Positions 9,103-17,250 of a stretch of 64,000 bases of DNA are shown piece by piece; positions within the stretch are counted from its first letter, which is position 1, and each line of letters starts with the position of its first letter. A program made the translations under genes and the position numbers. Source of the stretch: DATBLE01 sp963719325 (lineage in GTDB: Bacteria > Actinomycetota > Thermoleophilia > Gaiellales > Gaiellaceae); the NCBI GenBank assembly GCA_963719325.1, contig CAVRBW010000005.1, forward strand, positions 62,001 to 126,000. Reading direction: 5' to 3'. The notes below the pieces were generated by a model, which ran no database searches, had not been told where the DNA came from, and saw nothing but the letters and a program-made list of their open reading frames with translations.

Positions 9103-10134
9103 GTGACCAAGAAACGCTTTCTGCTGCCGGCAGTCGTTCTGCCGGCGATCGCTCTTGTCGCGGTGCTTCTGGTTGGGACCGGTAGCGCAGCGCACAGGGC
9201 GACGATCAAGGCCGGGCTCGTCAGCGATGTCGGCCGCTTCAACGACAAGGGGTTCAACCAGTTTCAGCTCGTCGGGCTGAATCGCGCCAAGAAACTCGGC
9301 GGGGTCGAGACCCGGGCGATCGAGTCGCACTCGGCCGGGGATTACATCCCGAACTTCGCCACGCTCGCGCGGCAGCGCTTCGACGTCATCATCGGCGCCG
9401 GCTTCCTGCTCGCGGACGCGGAGGCGACTGTCGCGAAGAAGTTCCCGAAGACCCACTTCGCGATCACGGACAACAGCGTGAAGGGTGCCCCGTTCACGGA
9501 CAAGAAGGGGAAGACGATCCCGAACGTCACCGGGCTCACGTACGCGACGCAGGAGAACAGCTACCTGGTCGGGTGTCTCGCCGCCCTGATGACGAAGAAG
9601 GACGGCGCGAAGCACATCATCAGCGTGACCGCGGGCGTCAAGATCCCGCCGGTCGACTCGTTCGCGGCCGGGTATCGCGCCGGCGCGAAGAAGTGCGTGC
9701 CCGATACGCAGGTGAAGGTCGGCTACTCACAGGACTTCATCGCGCAGGACAAGTGCAAGGCGATCGCGAGCAACCAGATCGCGGCCGGCTCGCACGTCGT
9801 CTTCAACGTCGCCGGCCCCTGCGGTCTCGGCGCCCTCGAGGCGGCGAAGGAGCAGGGCGTCTGGGGCGTCGGCGTCGACGTCGACCAGGCCTACCTCGGC
9901 TCGCACATCCTGACGAGCGCCGTGAAGAGGGTGGACCAGGGGGTCTATCTCACGGTCAAGGCGGCCAAGGACGGGACGCTCGTCGGCGGCGGCGACATCA
10001 CGTTCAACCTGAAGAACGGCGGCGTCGCACTCGGGAAGATCAACTCGAAGGTGCCGGCGTCCTTCAAGGCGAAGCTGAATGCGTTGAAGGCGCAGATCAT
10101 TGCGGGCAAGATCGTCCCGCCGGCTTCGCTCTAG
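9103..10134 (+). CDS. BMP-family nucleoside-binding protein of an ABC transporter
   Basis: 343 residues of the BMP/PnrA family, which captures purine or other nucleosides outside the cell. Visible motifs are GLVSDVGRFNDKGFNQ, FDVIIGAGFLLAD, YLVGCLAALMTKK and a series leading to GVGVDVDQAYLG. The N-terminus is a signal peptide (MTKKRF then a long hydrophobic run to GSAAHRA) with no lipobox cysteine, unusual because most homologues are lipoproteins. GTG 9103 is preceded by GGGAGG. The matching ATPase and two permeases follow, and a terminator-like hairpin after the stop could make this gene the most highly expressed of the set. Confidence 0.9.
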   Translation: MTKKRFLLPAVVLPAIALVAVLLVGTGSAAHRATIKAGLVSDVGRFNDKGFNQFQLVGLNRAKKLGGVETRAIESHSAGDYIPNFATLARQRFDVIIGAGFLLADAEATVAKKFPKTHFAITDNSVKGAPFTDKKGKTIPNVTGLTYATQENSYLVGCLAALMTKKDGAKHIISVTAGVKIPPVDSFAAGYRAGAKKCVPDTQVKVGYSQDFIAQDKCKAIASNQIAAGSHVVFNVAGPCGLGALEAAKEQGVWGVGVDVDQAYLGSHILTSAVKRVDQGVYLTVKAAKDGTLVGGGDITFNLKNGGVALGKINSKVPASFKAKLNALKAQIIAGKIVPPASL

Positions 10135-10154
10135 CGATTGCCGGATCGTCTCTC

Positions 10155-10189
10155 GAGAGGGCGGGCCTGGTGCCCGCCCTCTCTGTTTT
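10155..10189 (+). terminator. Rho-independent terminator/attenuator after binding-protein gene
   Basis: A perfect 12-bp stem (10155-10166 with 10172-10183), a 5-base loop and TGTTTT form a textbook terminator only 20 bases after the stop and 25 bases before the ATPase gene. Partial read-through would keep the binding protein in excess over the transporter. Confidence 0.8.
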
Positions 10190-10199
10190 GCGGGCACCG

Positions 10200-10205
10200 T
10201 AGAAT
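10200..10205 (+). promoter_or_regulatory. -10 element TAGAAT before ABC ATPase gene (leaderless candidate)
   Basis: TAGAAT ends eight bases before the ATG at 10214, just after the terminator. It could restart transcription for the ATPase and permease genes. The -35 box is weak. Confidence 0.4.
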
Positions 10206-10213
10206 CGCCCGGC

Positions 10214-11746
10214 ATGCCTGACGCCGTCCTCGAGCTGCGCGGGATCACGAAGCAATTCCCCGGCGTGCTCGCCAACGACCATGTCGACCTCGAGCTGCTG
10301 CAGGGCGAGGTCCACGCCCTCCTCGGCGAGAACGGAGCCGGGAAGTCGACGCTGATGAACATCCTCTACGGGCTGTACCACCCGGATTCGGGCGAGATCA
10401 GGCTCAAGGGGAAGCCGGTGTCGTTCAGCTCGGCGAAGGAGGCGATTGCGAGCGGGATCGGGATGGTGCACCAGCACTTCATGCTGATTCCGGTCATGAC
10501 GGTGGCCGAGAACATCGTCCTCGCAGAGGAGCCGACGTACGGCGGCGTGATGCTGGACTTCGACGAGGCGCGACGGCGCGTCGGCGAGCTCTCGGAACGT
10601 TTTGGGCTCGCGGTCGACCCGCGCGCACGGATCCAGGACATCACGGTCGCGCAGCAGCAGCGGGTGGAGATCCTGAAGGCGCTCTACCGCGGCGCCGAGA
10701 TCCTGGTCCTCGACGAGCCGACAGCCGTGCTGACGCCCCAGGAGGCCAGGGAGCTGTTCTCGATCATCAAGAGCCTGACCGACCAGGGGAAGTCGATCAT
10801 CTTCATCAGTCACAAGCTGCACGAGGTCCTCGAGGTCGCCGACCGGATCACCGTCCTTCGCCGCGGCAAGAAGATCGACACGGTCCCGAAGGAGGGCGCG
10901 ACGGAGGAAAGCCTGGCTCGGGCGATGGTCGGCCGGGAGGTGCTGCTCCAGGTCGAGAAGCCGCCGGCGAGTCCCGGCGAGACACTGCTCGAAGTCGACG
11001 ACCTGCACGTGTTCGACGATCGCGGCCTCGAGAAGGTGAAGGGCGTCACGTTCCGCGTGCGCGCCGGCGAGATCGTCGGCATCGCCGGCGTCGACGGCAA
11101 CGGCCAGACCGAGCTGATCGACGCCCTCACAGGCCTCCTCAGGCCCGCGAGCGGCCGGATCGCGGTGGGTGGACGCTCGGTCCCGCGTCACGCGAGCCCG
11201 CGCGAGATGCTCGATCTGGGCGTCGGTCACATCCCCGAAGACCGCCAGCGCCGCGGGCTCGTGCTCGAGTTCTCGATCGCGGAGAACATCGCTCTGCACG
11301 ACTACTGCGAAGAGCCCGATTCGAAGCGCGGCTGGCTCTACCCGCGCCGCTTGATCGAGCGTGCCCGGAAGCTGATCGCGGACTTCGACGTTCGCGGAGG
11401 CGGCCCGAGGACGCGGGCGGGTGCACTCTCCGGCGGCAACCAGCAGAAGGTCGTCGTCGCCCGTGAGGTGGCGCGCAACCCGAAGGTCCTCATCGCCGCA
11501 CAGCCGACGCGCGGGCTCGACGTCGGCGCGATCGAGTATGTCCATCGTCGCCTCGTGGCCGAGCGCGACGGGGGTCGTGCGGTGCTGCTCGTCTCGCTCG
11601 AACTCGACGAGGTGATGTCGCTCTCGGATCGCATCCTGGTCGTCTTCGAAGGCGAGATCGTCAGCGAGTACGCCCCCGGGGTCAGCGAGGAGGAGTTGGG
11701 AATCGCGATGACCGGTGGACGCCGGAAGGAGCCGGCAGCGGCATGA
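10214..11746 (+). CDS. Nucleoside ABC transporter ATP-binding protein (double ATPase)
   Basis: 510 residues with two fused ABC domains, as in NupO-type nucleoside importers. The first has Walker A GENGAGKST, signature VAQQQRVEIL and Walker B LVLDEPTAVL. The second has GVDGNGQTEL in place of a standard Walker A, signature LSGGNQQKV and LIAAQPTRGLD. The degenerate second site is normal in this family. ATG 10214 follows the terminator hairpin. Its stop overlaps the first permease gene by ATGA. It would power uptake of nucleosides that feed the hydrolases and kinases upstream. Confidence 0.92.
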   Translation: MPDAVLELRGITKQFPGVLANDHVDLELLQGEVHALLGENGAGKSTLMNILYGLYHPDSGEIRLKGKPVSFSSAKEAIASGIGMVHQHFMLIPVMTVAENIVLAEEPTYGGVMLDFDEARRRVGELSERFGLAVDPRARIQDITVAQQQRVEILKALYRGAEILVLDEPTAVLTPQEARELFSIIKSLTDQGKSIIFISHKLHEVLEVADRITVLRRGKKIDTVPKEGATEESLARAMVGREVLLQVEKPPASPGETLLEVDDLHVFDDRGLEKVKGVTFRVRAGEIVGIAGVDGNGQTELIDALTGLLRPASGRIAVGGRSVPRHASPREMLDLGVGHIPEDRQRRGLVLEFSIAENIALHDYCEEPDSKRGWLYPRRLIERARKLIADFDVRGGGPRTRAGALSGGNQQKVVVAREVARNPKVLIAAQPTRGLDVGAIEYVHRRLVAERDGGRAVLLVSLELDEVMSLSDRILVVFEGEIVSEYAPGVSEEELGIAMTGGRRKEPAAA

Positions 11747-12996
11747 ACGAGGAAGAACGGCCCGAGCTCGAGCCGGAGACCCCGCCGCCCGTCCACGCGG
11801 GCGACTACGCGCCGAGCGTCGCCGCGCGGCTCGCCTTCTTCCAGCGCGCCGGCGGCGTGATCATGCCGCTGGTCACCACGATCTTCGCGTTCCTCATGGC
11901 GATGCTCGTGGTCGCGGCCACGGGCCACAACCCCTTCACCGCCTTCAAGGGGATCTTCAACGGAACTGGCCTGAACTGGTTCTTCCCGTGGGTGCTGGGC
12001 CAGGAGCGCGCGGACGCCGCGTTCAACCTCCAGCAGACGCTGATCCTGACGTCGACGCTCATCCTGACGGGGTTGGCGGTCTCGTTCGCCTTCAAGTGCG
12101 GCCTGTTCAACATCGGCGGCCAGGGTCAGTACATCGTCGGGGCGAGCATCTCCGTGTGGGTCGGCTCGTCCTTCGTCCACATGGCGTCGTCGCTGCACAT
12201 CTTCCTTGCGATCACCCTCGCCTGCATCGCCGGCGCCTTGTGGGCGGCGATCGCCGGCTTCCTCAAGGCGACCGTGGGTGCCCACGAAGTGATCACGACG
12301 ATCATGCTCAACTGGATCGCCTACTGGGTCGCGAGCTTCCTGTTCGGCCGGGACGGTCCCCTCCAGAACTCGGTCGACAAGTCGATTCCGATCTCCGGCG
12401 ACGTCGTCGAGAAGGCCCGCCTGCCGGTGTTCTGGGGCGATCCGATCCTGCAGGGGCTCCACGTGGGGCTCTTCATCGCTCTTGCGATGCCGGTGGTGTT
12501 CTGGCTTGTGCTGAACCGGACGACGCTGGGGTACGAGGTGCGTGCGACCGGCTTCAACCCGGACGCTGCTCGCTATGGCGGCGTGAACGTGCGGCGCAGC
12601 TACGTGATGGCGATGGCGATCTCCGGGCTCTTCGCCGGCCTTGCCGGCGCGATCGACATCCTCGGCTGGCAGTTCCGGCTCGGGGTGCTCGACATCCAGG
12701 TCTCTCAGATCGGCTTCATCGGGATCGCGGTCGCCCTACTCGGACGCAACTCGGCGATCGGCGTGCCGCTCGGCGCGTTGCTCTTCGGGGCGCTCGTTCA
12801 GGGCACCTCGACGCGGAACCCGGCGATCCAGGATGTCTTCCGACCCGAGCTGGCAGGCAACCTGACGCTGATCATCCAAGGCCTGGTCCTGCTCTTCGTC
12901 GGTGCCGACCTCCTGTTCATCTACCTCTGGCAGGCGCGTCGGAAGCTGCGGGTGGGCGGGGCGAAGTCGGCGGCGGCGCCGGAGGGATCCGTATGA
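11743..12996 (+). CDS. Nucleoside ABC transporter permease 1 (NupP-like)
   Basis: 417 residues with an acidic, Pro-rich cytoplasmic N-terminus and about ten hydrophobic segments. Typical branched-type permease motifs are visible: FKCGLFNIGGQGQYIVGA, GAHEVITTIMLNWIA, GFNPDAARYGGVNV and GFIGIAVALLGRNSAIGVPLGALLFG. This is the larger permease of the pair. It is coupled by ATGA to the ATPase gene and followed by permease 2 after a repeat-bearing gap. Confidence 0.9.
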   Translation: MNEEERPELEPETPPPVHAGDYAPSVAARLAFFQRAGGVIMPLVTTIFAFLMAMLVVAATGHNPFTAFKGIFNGTGLNWFFPWVLGQERADAAFNLQQTLILTSTLILTGLAVSFAFKCGLFNIGGQGQYIVGASISVWVGSSFVHMASSLHIFLAITLACIAGALWAAIAGFLKATVGAHEVITTIMLNWIAYWVASFLFGRDGPLQNSVDKSIPISGDVVEKARLPVFWGDPILQGLHVGLFIALAMPVVFWLVLNRTTLGYEVRATGFNPDAARYGGVNVRRSYVMAMAISGLFAGLAGAIDILGWQFRLGVLDIQVSQIGFIGIAVALLGRNSAIGVPLGALLFGALVQGTSTRNPAIQDVFRPELAGNLTLIIQGLVLLFVGADLLFIYLWQARRKLRVGGAKSAAAPEGSV

Positions 12997-13033
12997 GCCG
13001 TAGGCTCGCCGGAGCTGCCGATCAGCGCAGGTT

Positions 13034-13098
13034 CCGGCTTTGCCGGTGCCGGAGCGGGGCGAGAGCGGAGGTGCCGGCTTTGCCGGTGCCGGAGCGGG
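13034..13098 (+). repeat. Two direct copies of a 25-bp repeat between permease genes
   Basis: The 25-base unit beginning CCGGCTTTGCCGGTGCCGG occurs at 13034-13058 and again, exactly, at 13074-13098, a 40-base period. Each unit can fold (CCGGCTTTGCCGG). The second copy ends one base before the ATG of permease 2. Confidence 0.85.
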
Positions 13099-13099
13099 T

Positions 13100-14329
13100 A
13101 TGAGCTCCGTCGCTCTGGCTGCTGGCGCTCTCCGTCGAGAAGCCGCGCCTCGCTGGGCCGCCGTAGCCGGCATCTGTCTCGGCGCGATCGCCTTCTGGCT
13201 CACCCTGCCACCCGTCGCGGCCCGGACGCTGGTGGTGCCGATCGTCCTCGGGCTCGTCGCCGTCGCCGCGGGAGCGTGGGCGGTACAGAGCGGCGAAACG
13301 AGGATCGGATGGGGTGCGGTGACCGCCGGGCTCGTCGGGCTCGCGCTCGGAGTGGCCGCAAACCAGTCGAGCAGCGACCATCTGCACGAAGCCGTCGACT
13401 GGGGTGCTCTCGTCGCCCAGATGCTCGCGTTCGCGACCCCGGTCGCCTTCGCGGCCGTCGGAGGCATGTTCTCCGAGCGGAGCGGCGTCGTGAACATCGG
13501 CCTCGAAGGAATGATGCTCGGCGGAGCGTTCTTCGGGATTCTCGGCGCCGACAAGCTGAACTCCTGGGAGCTCGGGCTGTTGACGGCCATGGCTTCCGGG
13601 GCCGTGTTCGGCTTGATTCACGCCTTTCTCGCCGTGCACATGCGGGCTGACCAGATCGTCGGCGGAACGGCGATCAACTTCCTCGCGCTCGGCGTCACCG
13701 GCTACTTCTTCATCCAGATCTACGGGGCGAACGGCACCCCTGGGACCGGAATCTCGCAGATTCCGAACGTCAAGATGCACTGGCTGAGCCACATTCCCCC
13801 GGATCGCGTCGGCGGTTTCCTGGAGAAGGGGTTCGGGTCGCTGAACCTGATGATCTGGATCCTCTTCGCGACGTTGATCCTCGCCTGGGTCGCGATGTTC
13901 AAGACGCCCGCCGGCCTGCGCCTTCGCTCGGTGGGCGAGCATCCTCGTGCTGCAGACACCGTCGGGATCTCCGTCTACCGAACGCGGTACGTGGCGGTGA
14001 CCATCTCGGGGATGATCGCCTCGCTCGGCGGGGCGTTCCTGTCGATCGGGTTCGTCCACTCGTTCAGCGAGAACATGACCGCCGGCCGGGGATTCATCGG
14101 CCTTGCCGCGCTGATCTTCGGAAACTGGCGGCCGTTCGGCGCGTTCGCAGCGGCCTGCATCTTCGGCGCCGCGACCTCGCTCTCGTTCTTCCTCCAGCCT
14201 CCGTACGGGTACTCCGTCGGCGTCCTCGTGCAAGCCCTGCCGTATACCCTGACCTTGATCGCCGTGATCGGGGTGATCGGCAGATCGATTCCGCCCGCAG
14301 CGGTTGGACGGCCGTACGTCAGACAGTAG
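13100..14329 (+). CDS. Nucleoside ABC transporter permease 2 (NupQ-like)
   Basis: 409 residues with about ten hydrophobic segments and the motifs FAAVGGMFSERSGVVNIGLEG, MRADQIVGGTAINFLALG, GEHPRAADTVGISV and GRGFIGLAALIFGNWRPFGA, the smaller-permease signature of nucleoside importers. ATG 13100 is chosen because a GTG 60 bases earlier would add a Gly/Ala-rich tail encoded by the direct repeats. It has extra N-terminal hydrophobic segments compared with the usual 310-320 residue partner. Confidence 0.88.
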   Translation: MSSVALAAGALRREAAPRWAAVAGICLGAIAFWLTLPPVAARTLVVPIVLGLVAVAAGAWAVQSGETRIGWGAVTAGLVGLALGVAANQSSSDHLHEAVDWGALVAQMLAFATPVAFAAVGGMFSERSGVVNIGLEGMMLGGAFFGILGADKLNSWELGLLTAMASGAVFGLIHAFLAVHMRADQIVGGTAINFLALGVTGYFFIQIYGANGTPGTGISQIPNVKMHWLSHIPPDRVGGFLEKGFGSLNLMIWILFATLILAWVAMFKTPAGLRLRSVGEHPRAADTVGISVYRTRYVAVTISGMIASLGGAFLSIGFVHSFSENMTAGRGFIGLAALIFGNWRPFGAFAAACIFGAATSLSFFLQPPYGYSVGVLVQALPYTLTLIAVIGVIGRSIPPAAVGRPYVRQ

Positions 14330-14663
14330 GCCGCTGCGGCCGAATCCGCGCGCCCGGTGGTCGGTCGCCTGCGGAATCGTCTCCGTGGCCGCCCTCCCGG
14401 GCGGAGTCGCGCTCGCCCGCGAGACCAAGCCTGTAACCCTGCTCAGGTCTTCCGGTTCGATCCTGATCGCCGTCGCATTCGGCGTCGCGGCGATCGTCCT
14501 CGCCCGGCGAGCGCGGGAGTACGTCCAGATCACGATCGGCCGTGCGGCCGGCGAGGGAACCGCCCGCGTCGGGCACACGCTCGGCTTCCTCGGACTCCTG
14601 GTCGGCGCCACTGCAGCCGTAGCCCTCGGCTTCTACGGGCTCTTGACACTGTTCGCCGGATAA
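14304..14663 (+). CDS. Small membrane protein of unknown function
   Basis: 119 residues with three hydrophobic segments (CGIVSVAALPGGVAL, SILIAVAFGVAAIVLA and FLGLLVGATAAVALGFYGLL), resembling small DUF4190-type membrane proteins. The TTG at 14304 overlaps the permease gene by 26 bases; no better start is available before the first membrane segment. The segment RAREYVQITIGRAAG lies between the last two helices. Function unknown. Confidence 0.6.
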   Translation: MDGRTSDSRPLRPNPRARWSVACGIVSVAALPGGVALARETKPVTLLRSSGSILIAVAFGVAAIVLARRAREYVQITIGRAAGEGTARVGHTLGFLGLLVGATAAVALGFYGLLTLFAG

Positions 14664-14674
14664 GCGCCTACAAT
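14643..14674 (+). promoter_or_regulatory. Possible promoter of RodZ-like gene
   Basis: TTGACA at 14643-14648 and TACAAT at 14669-14674 are both good boxes, but the spacing is 20 bases, longer than usual. TACAAT ends 11 bases before the GTG at 14686. Confidence 0.45.
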
Positions 14675-14685
14675 CGGACGCAGCC

Positions 14686-15402
14686 GTGTTCGAGATCGGT
14701 AACAGCCTTCGCGAGGCTCGCCTGCGCAAGGAGCTCGACTTTCCCGAGCTCGAGCAGGGCACGAAGATCCGCGCCAAGTACCTACGCGCGCTCGAGGACG
14801 AGCAGTTCGACCAGCTCCCGGCGCCGACGTACATCAAGGGCTTCCTGCGCACTTATGCGGACTATCTCGGTCTCGACGGTCAGCTCTACGTCGACGAGTA
14901 CAACCTGCGCTACGCCCAGGGAGACGAGGTGCTCGAGCGCCGGATTCGCGGCACCGCGCCCGCCCGTCGGCCTCGCCCCCGGCAGCGCCGCCTCGAGTCG
15001 CGCATCGTCTGGCTCGCGCTGGTCGGGATCGCTGCAGTCACCGCGCTGGTGATCGCGGCCTGGCGCTACGGCGGCGAGGGAAATCAGACGCTTCCACTCA
15101 CGCCGGCTGTCACGCCCTCGGCGAAGAGTTCGGCACACGGGCTCGTGGTTCGCGCTGTTCGGGGCAACTCTCTGTTGATCGTCCGGACCGGCTCGGCGGG
15201 CGGCAAGCAGAAGTGGAACGGAACCCTGGCGAAGGGCGAGGCGCAGCGCTTCGACGTCAAGCGGGGGCTGTGGGTGTACATCGGCTCTCCAGAGAACGTG
15301 GCCATGAAGCTCAACAGCACGCCGGTGACTGTCGGCGGCTCCAAGCCGCGCAGCCTGATGGTCACGTCCCGGAACGTCGTCCCCGCTGGGCCGGGAACCT
15401 AG
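14686..15402 (+). CDS. RodZ-like helix-turn-helix membrane protein
   Basis: 238 residues. Residues about 4-70 form a HTH_25 domain (IGNSLREARLRKELDFPELE...KYLRALEDEQFDQLP...YIKGFLRTYADYLGLD). A basic stretch and one membrane helix (IVWLALVGIAAVTALVIAAW) follow, then an extracellular DUF4115-like domain (LVVRAVRGNSLLIVRTG...GLWVYIGSPENVAMKLN). RodZ-type proteins link MreB-like structures and the cell envelope; in Actinobacteria this gene commonly precedes cinA and recA, as here. Confidence 0.82.
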   Translation: MFEIGNSLREARLRKELDFPELEQGTKIRAKYLRALEDEQFDQLPAPTYIKGFLRTYADYLGLDGQLYVDEYNLRYAQGDEVLERRIRGTAPARRPRPRQRRLESRIVWLALVGIAAVTALVIAAWRYGGEGNQTLPLTPAVTPSAKSSAHGLVVRAVRGNSLLIVRTGSAGGKQKWNGTLAKGEAQRFDVKRGLWVYIGSPENVAMKLNSTPVTVGGSKPRSLMVTSRNVVPAGPGT

Positions 15403-16675
15403 CTCGGCGCGGCCTCGCGCCGCGATCGTCGTCACCGGCAGCGAGCTCGTCCGCGGCGAGCGTACGGACCTGAACGGTCCCTTTCTCGCGCAGCAGGCGC
15501 TCTCGCTCGGCTTGGAGCCCGCCCGGATCACGATCGTGGGCGACAAGCCCGACGAGCTGGAGGCCGCGCTTCGGGAGGCGCTCACGGCAGACGTGTGCCT
15601 CGTCTCGGGCGGGCTCGGGCCGACGCACGACGACCGGACCGTCGAGCTGGTCGCCCGCGCCGCGGGCAGAGGGCTCGTCCTCGACCGGGACCTGCACGAC
15701 GAGATCGGCACGGTCTCACGCTCGATTGCGGCACGCCTGCGGCGCCCGTACGGGGACTTCGAGGCGGGCGTACGGAAACAGGCGACGCTGCCGGAGGGAG
15801 CGATCTCGCTGGGCCTCGCCGGGACGGCGCCCGGGATCGTCCTTCAGACGGAGCGGGCGGCGGTCGTCATCCTGCCCGGCCCGCCCCCCGAGCTTCGGCG
15901 ACTCTGGCCACGCGCGCTGGAAACTGAGCCTCTGCGACAGCTCCTCGGCCGGGCTAGAACGCCGGGCCGCCGCGTTCTCCGCTTCTACGGCGCCAGCGAG
16001 TCTGCGGTAGCTAGGGCCCTGGCCGACGCCGGGGGAGACGGGGACGGGGTGGAGGCGACGATCTGTGCTCGGGAGTTCGAGATCCACGTCGACCTGCTGG
16101 TCGATCCCGGCGCGGACGAACGAGCGGACACGATCGAGCAAGGCCTGATCCGGCCGCTCGAGCACTACCTGTTCACACGTGACGAGCGACCGGTCGAAGA
16201 GCTCGTGCTCGCCTTGTGCCGAGCGAGAGGCTGGACGCTGGCGACGGCGGAGTCGTGTACGGGCGGGCTGGTCGCAGGCCGACTGACGTCCGTGCCCGGC
16301 TCGAGCGACGTGTTCGTCGGTGGGATCGTCGCCTACGCGAACCGCGTCAAGGAGTCCGAGCTGGGTGTTCCTTCGGCGGTCCTCGCAGACCACGGAGCGG
16401 TTTCGTCCGAGGCCGCGGCAGCGATGGCCGGCGGGGCGAGGGCACGACTGGGAGCCGAGATCGGCGTCGCCGTCACAGGCGTCGCCGGGCCTGGAGGAGG
16501 AACCGCCGAGAAACCCGTCGGCCTCGTCTACCTCCATGCGGAGACGCCCGAGGGAAGCACCCGAACGGAGTTCACGTTTCCCGGCGATCGCGAGGTGATC
16601 CGCCGGCGGGCCGCGGTTGCCGCCCTGCATCTGGTGCGGCGCCTCTTGACACAGAATCGCGACGAAGGCGCATGA
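15386..16675 (+). CDS. cinA: CinA family competence/damage-inducible protein with PncC domain
   Basis: The N-terminal CinA domain (AAIVVTGSELVRGERTDLNGPFLAQ, SGGLGPTHDDRT, LPGPPPELRRLW) is followed by the nicotinamide-nucleotide amidase (PncC) domain with TAESCTGG, the Ser being catalytic, and VTGVAGPGGGTAEKPVG. The conserved N-terminus begins around 15422, yet there is no ATG, GTG or TTG between the in-frame stop at 15356 and it. The only candidate is CTG 15386. The first usual start, TTG 15512, would remove the GSEL motif. The stop overlaps the next gene by ATGA. The order cinA-thpR-recA-recX is a standard arrangement. Confidence 0.85.
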   Translation: MGREPSSARPRAAIVVTGSELVRGERTDLNGPFLAQQALSLGLEPARITIVGDKPDELEAALREALTADVCLVSGGLGPTHDDRTVELVARAAGRGLVLDRDLHDEIGTVSRSIAARLRRPYGDFEAGVRKQATLPEGAISLGLAGTAPGIVLQTERAAVVILPGPPPELRRLWPRALETEPLRQLLGRARTPGRRVLRFYGASESAVARALADAGGDGDGVEATICAREFEIHVDLLVDPGADERADTIEQGLIRPLEHYLFTRDERPVEELVLALCRARGWTLATAESCTGGLVAGRLTSVPGSSDVFVGGIVAYANRVKESELGVPSAVLADHGAVSSEAAAAMAGGARARLGAEIGVAVTGVAGPGGGTAEKPVGLVYLHAETPEGSTRTEFTFPGDREVIRRRAAVAALHLVRRLLTQNRDEGA

Positions 16676-17245
16676 GCTCCGTTGGTAGCGTCGAAGGCGA
16701 TGCGCGCGTTCGCCTCTTCTGCGCTCTCCAGCTCCCCGAAACCGCCCTCGAGAGGCTCATCGCCTGGCAGCACGAGCTGCCGGACGGAGCCTTCCGGCTC
16801 GTGCCGCGCGACAATCTGCACGTCACGCTCGCATTTCTCGGCCACCGGCTCGGCGGCCGAGATCGAGCCGATCCGCGCCGAGCTCGAGCAGGCGGCCGAA
16901 GCCGCTGGGCCGATCGTCCTTCGTGCTCGCCGGTACCGCGAGACGCGAAGCGTCGGGATGCTCGTCTTCGACGACGACGGCGGTGCCGCCGGGAAGCTCG
17001 CCGTCGACCTCCATATTCGCCTCGAACGGTTGGGGGCGTACGAGCGTGAGCAGCGGCCGTGGCTGCCGCACCTCACGGTCGTACGCTTTCGGAGCCGCCC
17101 CCGGCTTTCACCGGAGCCGCCCGGGCTCGGGGCGGTCAGTCCGTCCGGCGCGGCTGTCTACCATTCCGTGCTGCGGCCGACCGGGGCGCAGTACGTCGTT
17201 CTCCAGGCAGTTGGGCTGAATCCATTGAGAAACGTAGGAGGTTGA
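16672..17245 (+). pseudogene. thpR: RNA 2',3'-cyclic phosphodiesterase (2H family), frameshifted
   Basis: Two frames together make one LigT/ThpR protein. From ATG 16672: VRLFCALQLPETALERLI...LVPRDNLHVTLAFLG, with the first HxT motif (HVTL). From about 16845 the coding sense moves one base: ATGSAAEIEPIRAEL...RPWLPHLTVVRF, with the second HxT motif (HLTV). Restoring two bases at CTCGG/CCACC near 16840-16845 gives FLGATGSAAEIEP, a natural sequence. The family hydrolyses RNA 2',3'-cyclic phosphates and relates to tRNA ligation-type reactions. An indel in the assembly is more likely than real decay because both halves are well preserved. Confidence 0.75.
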
Positions 17246-17250
17246 TCGGG

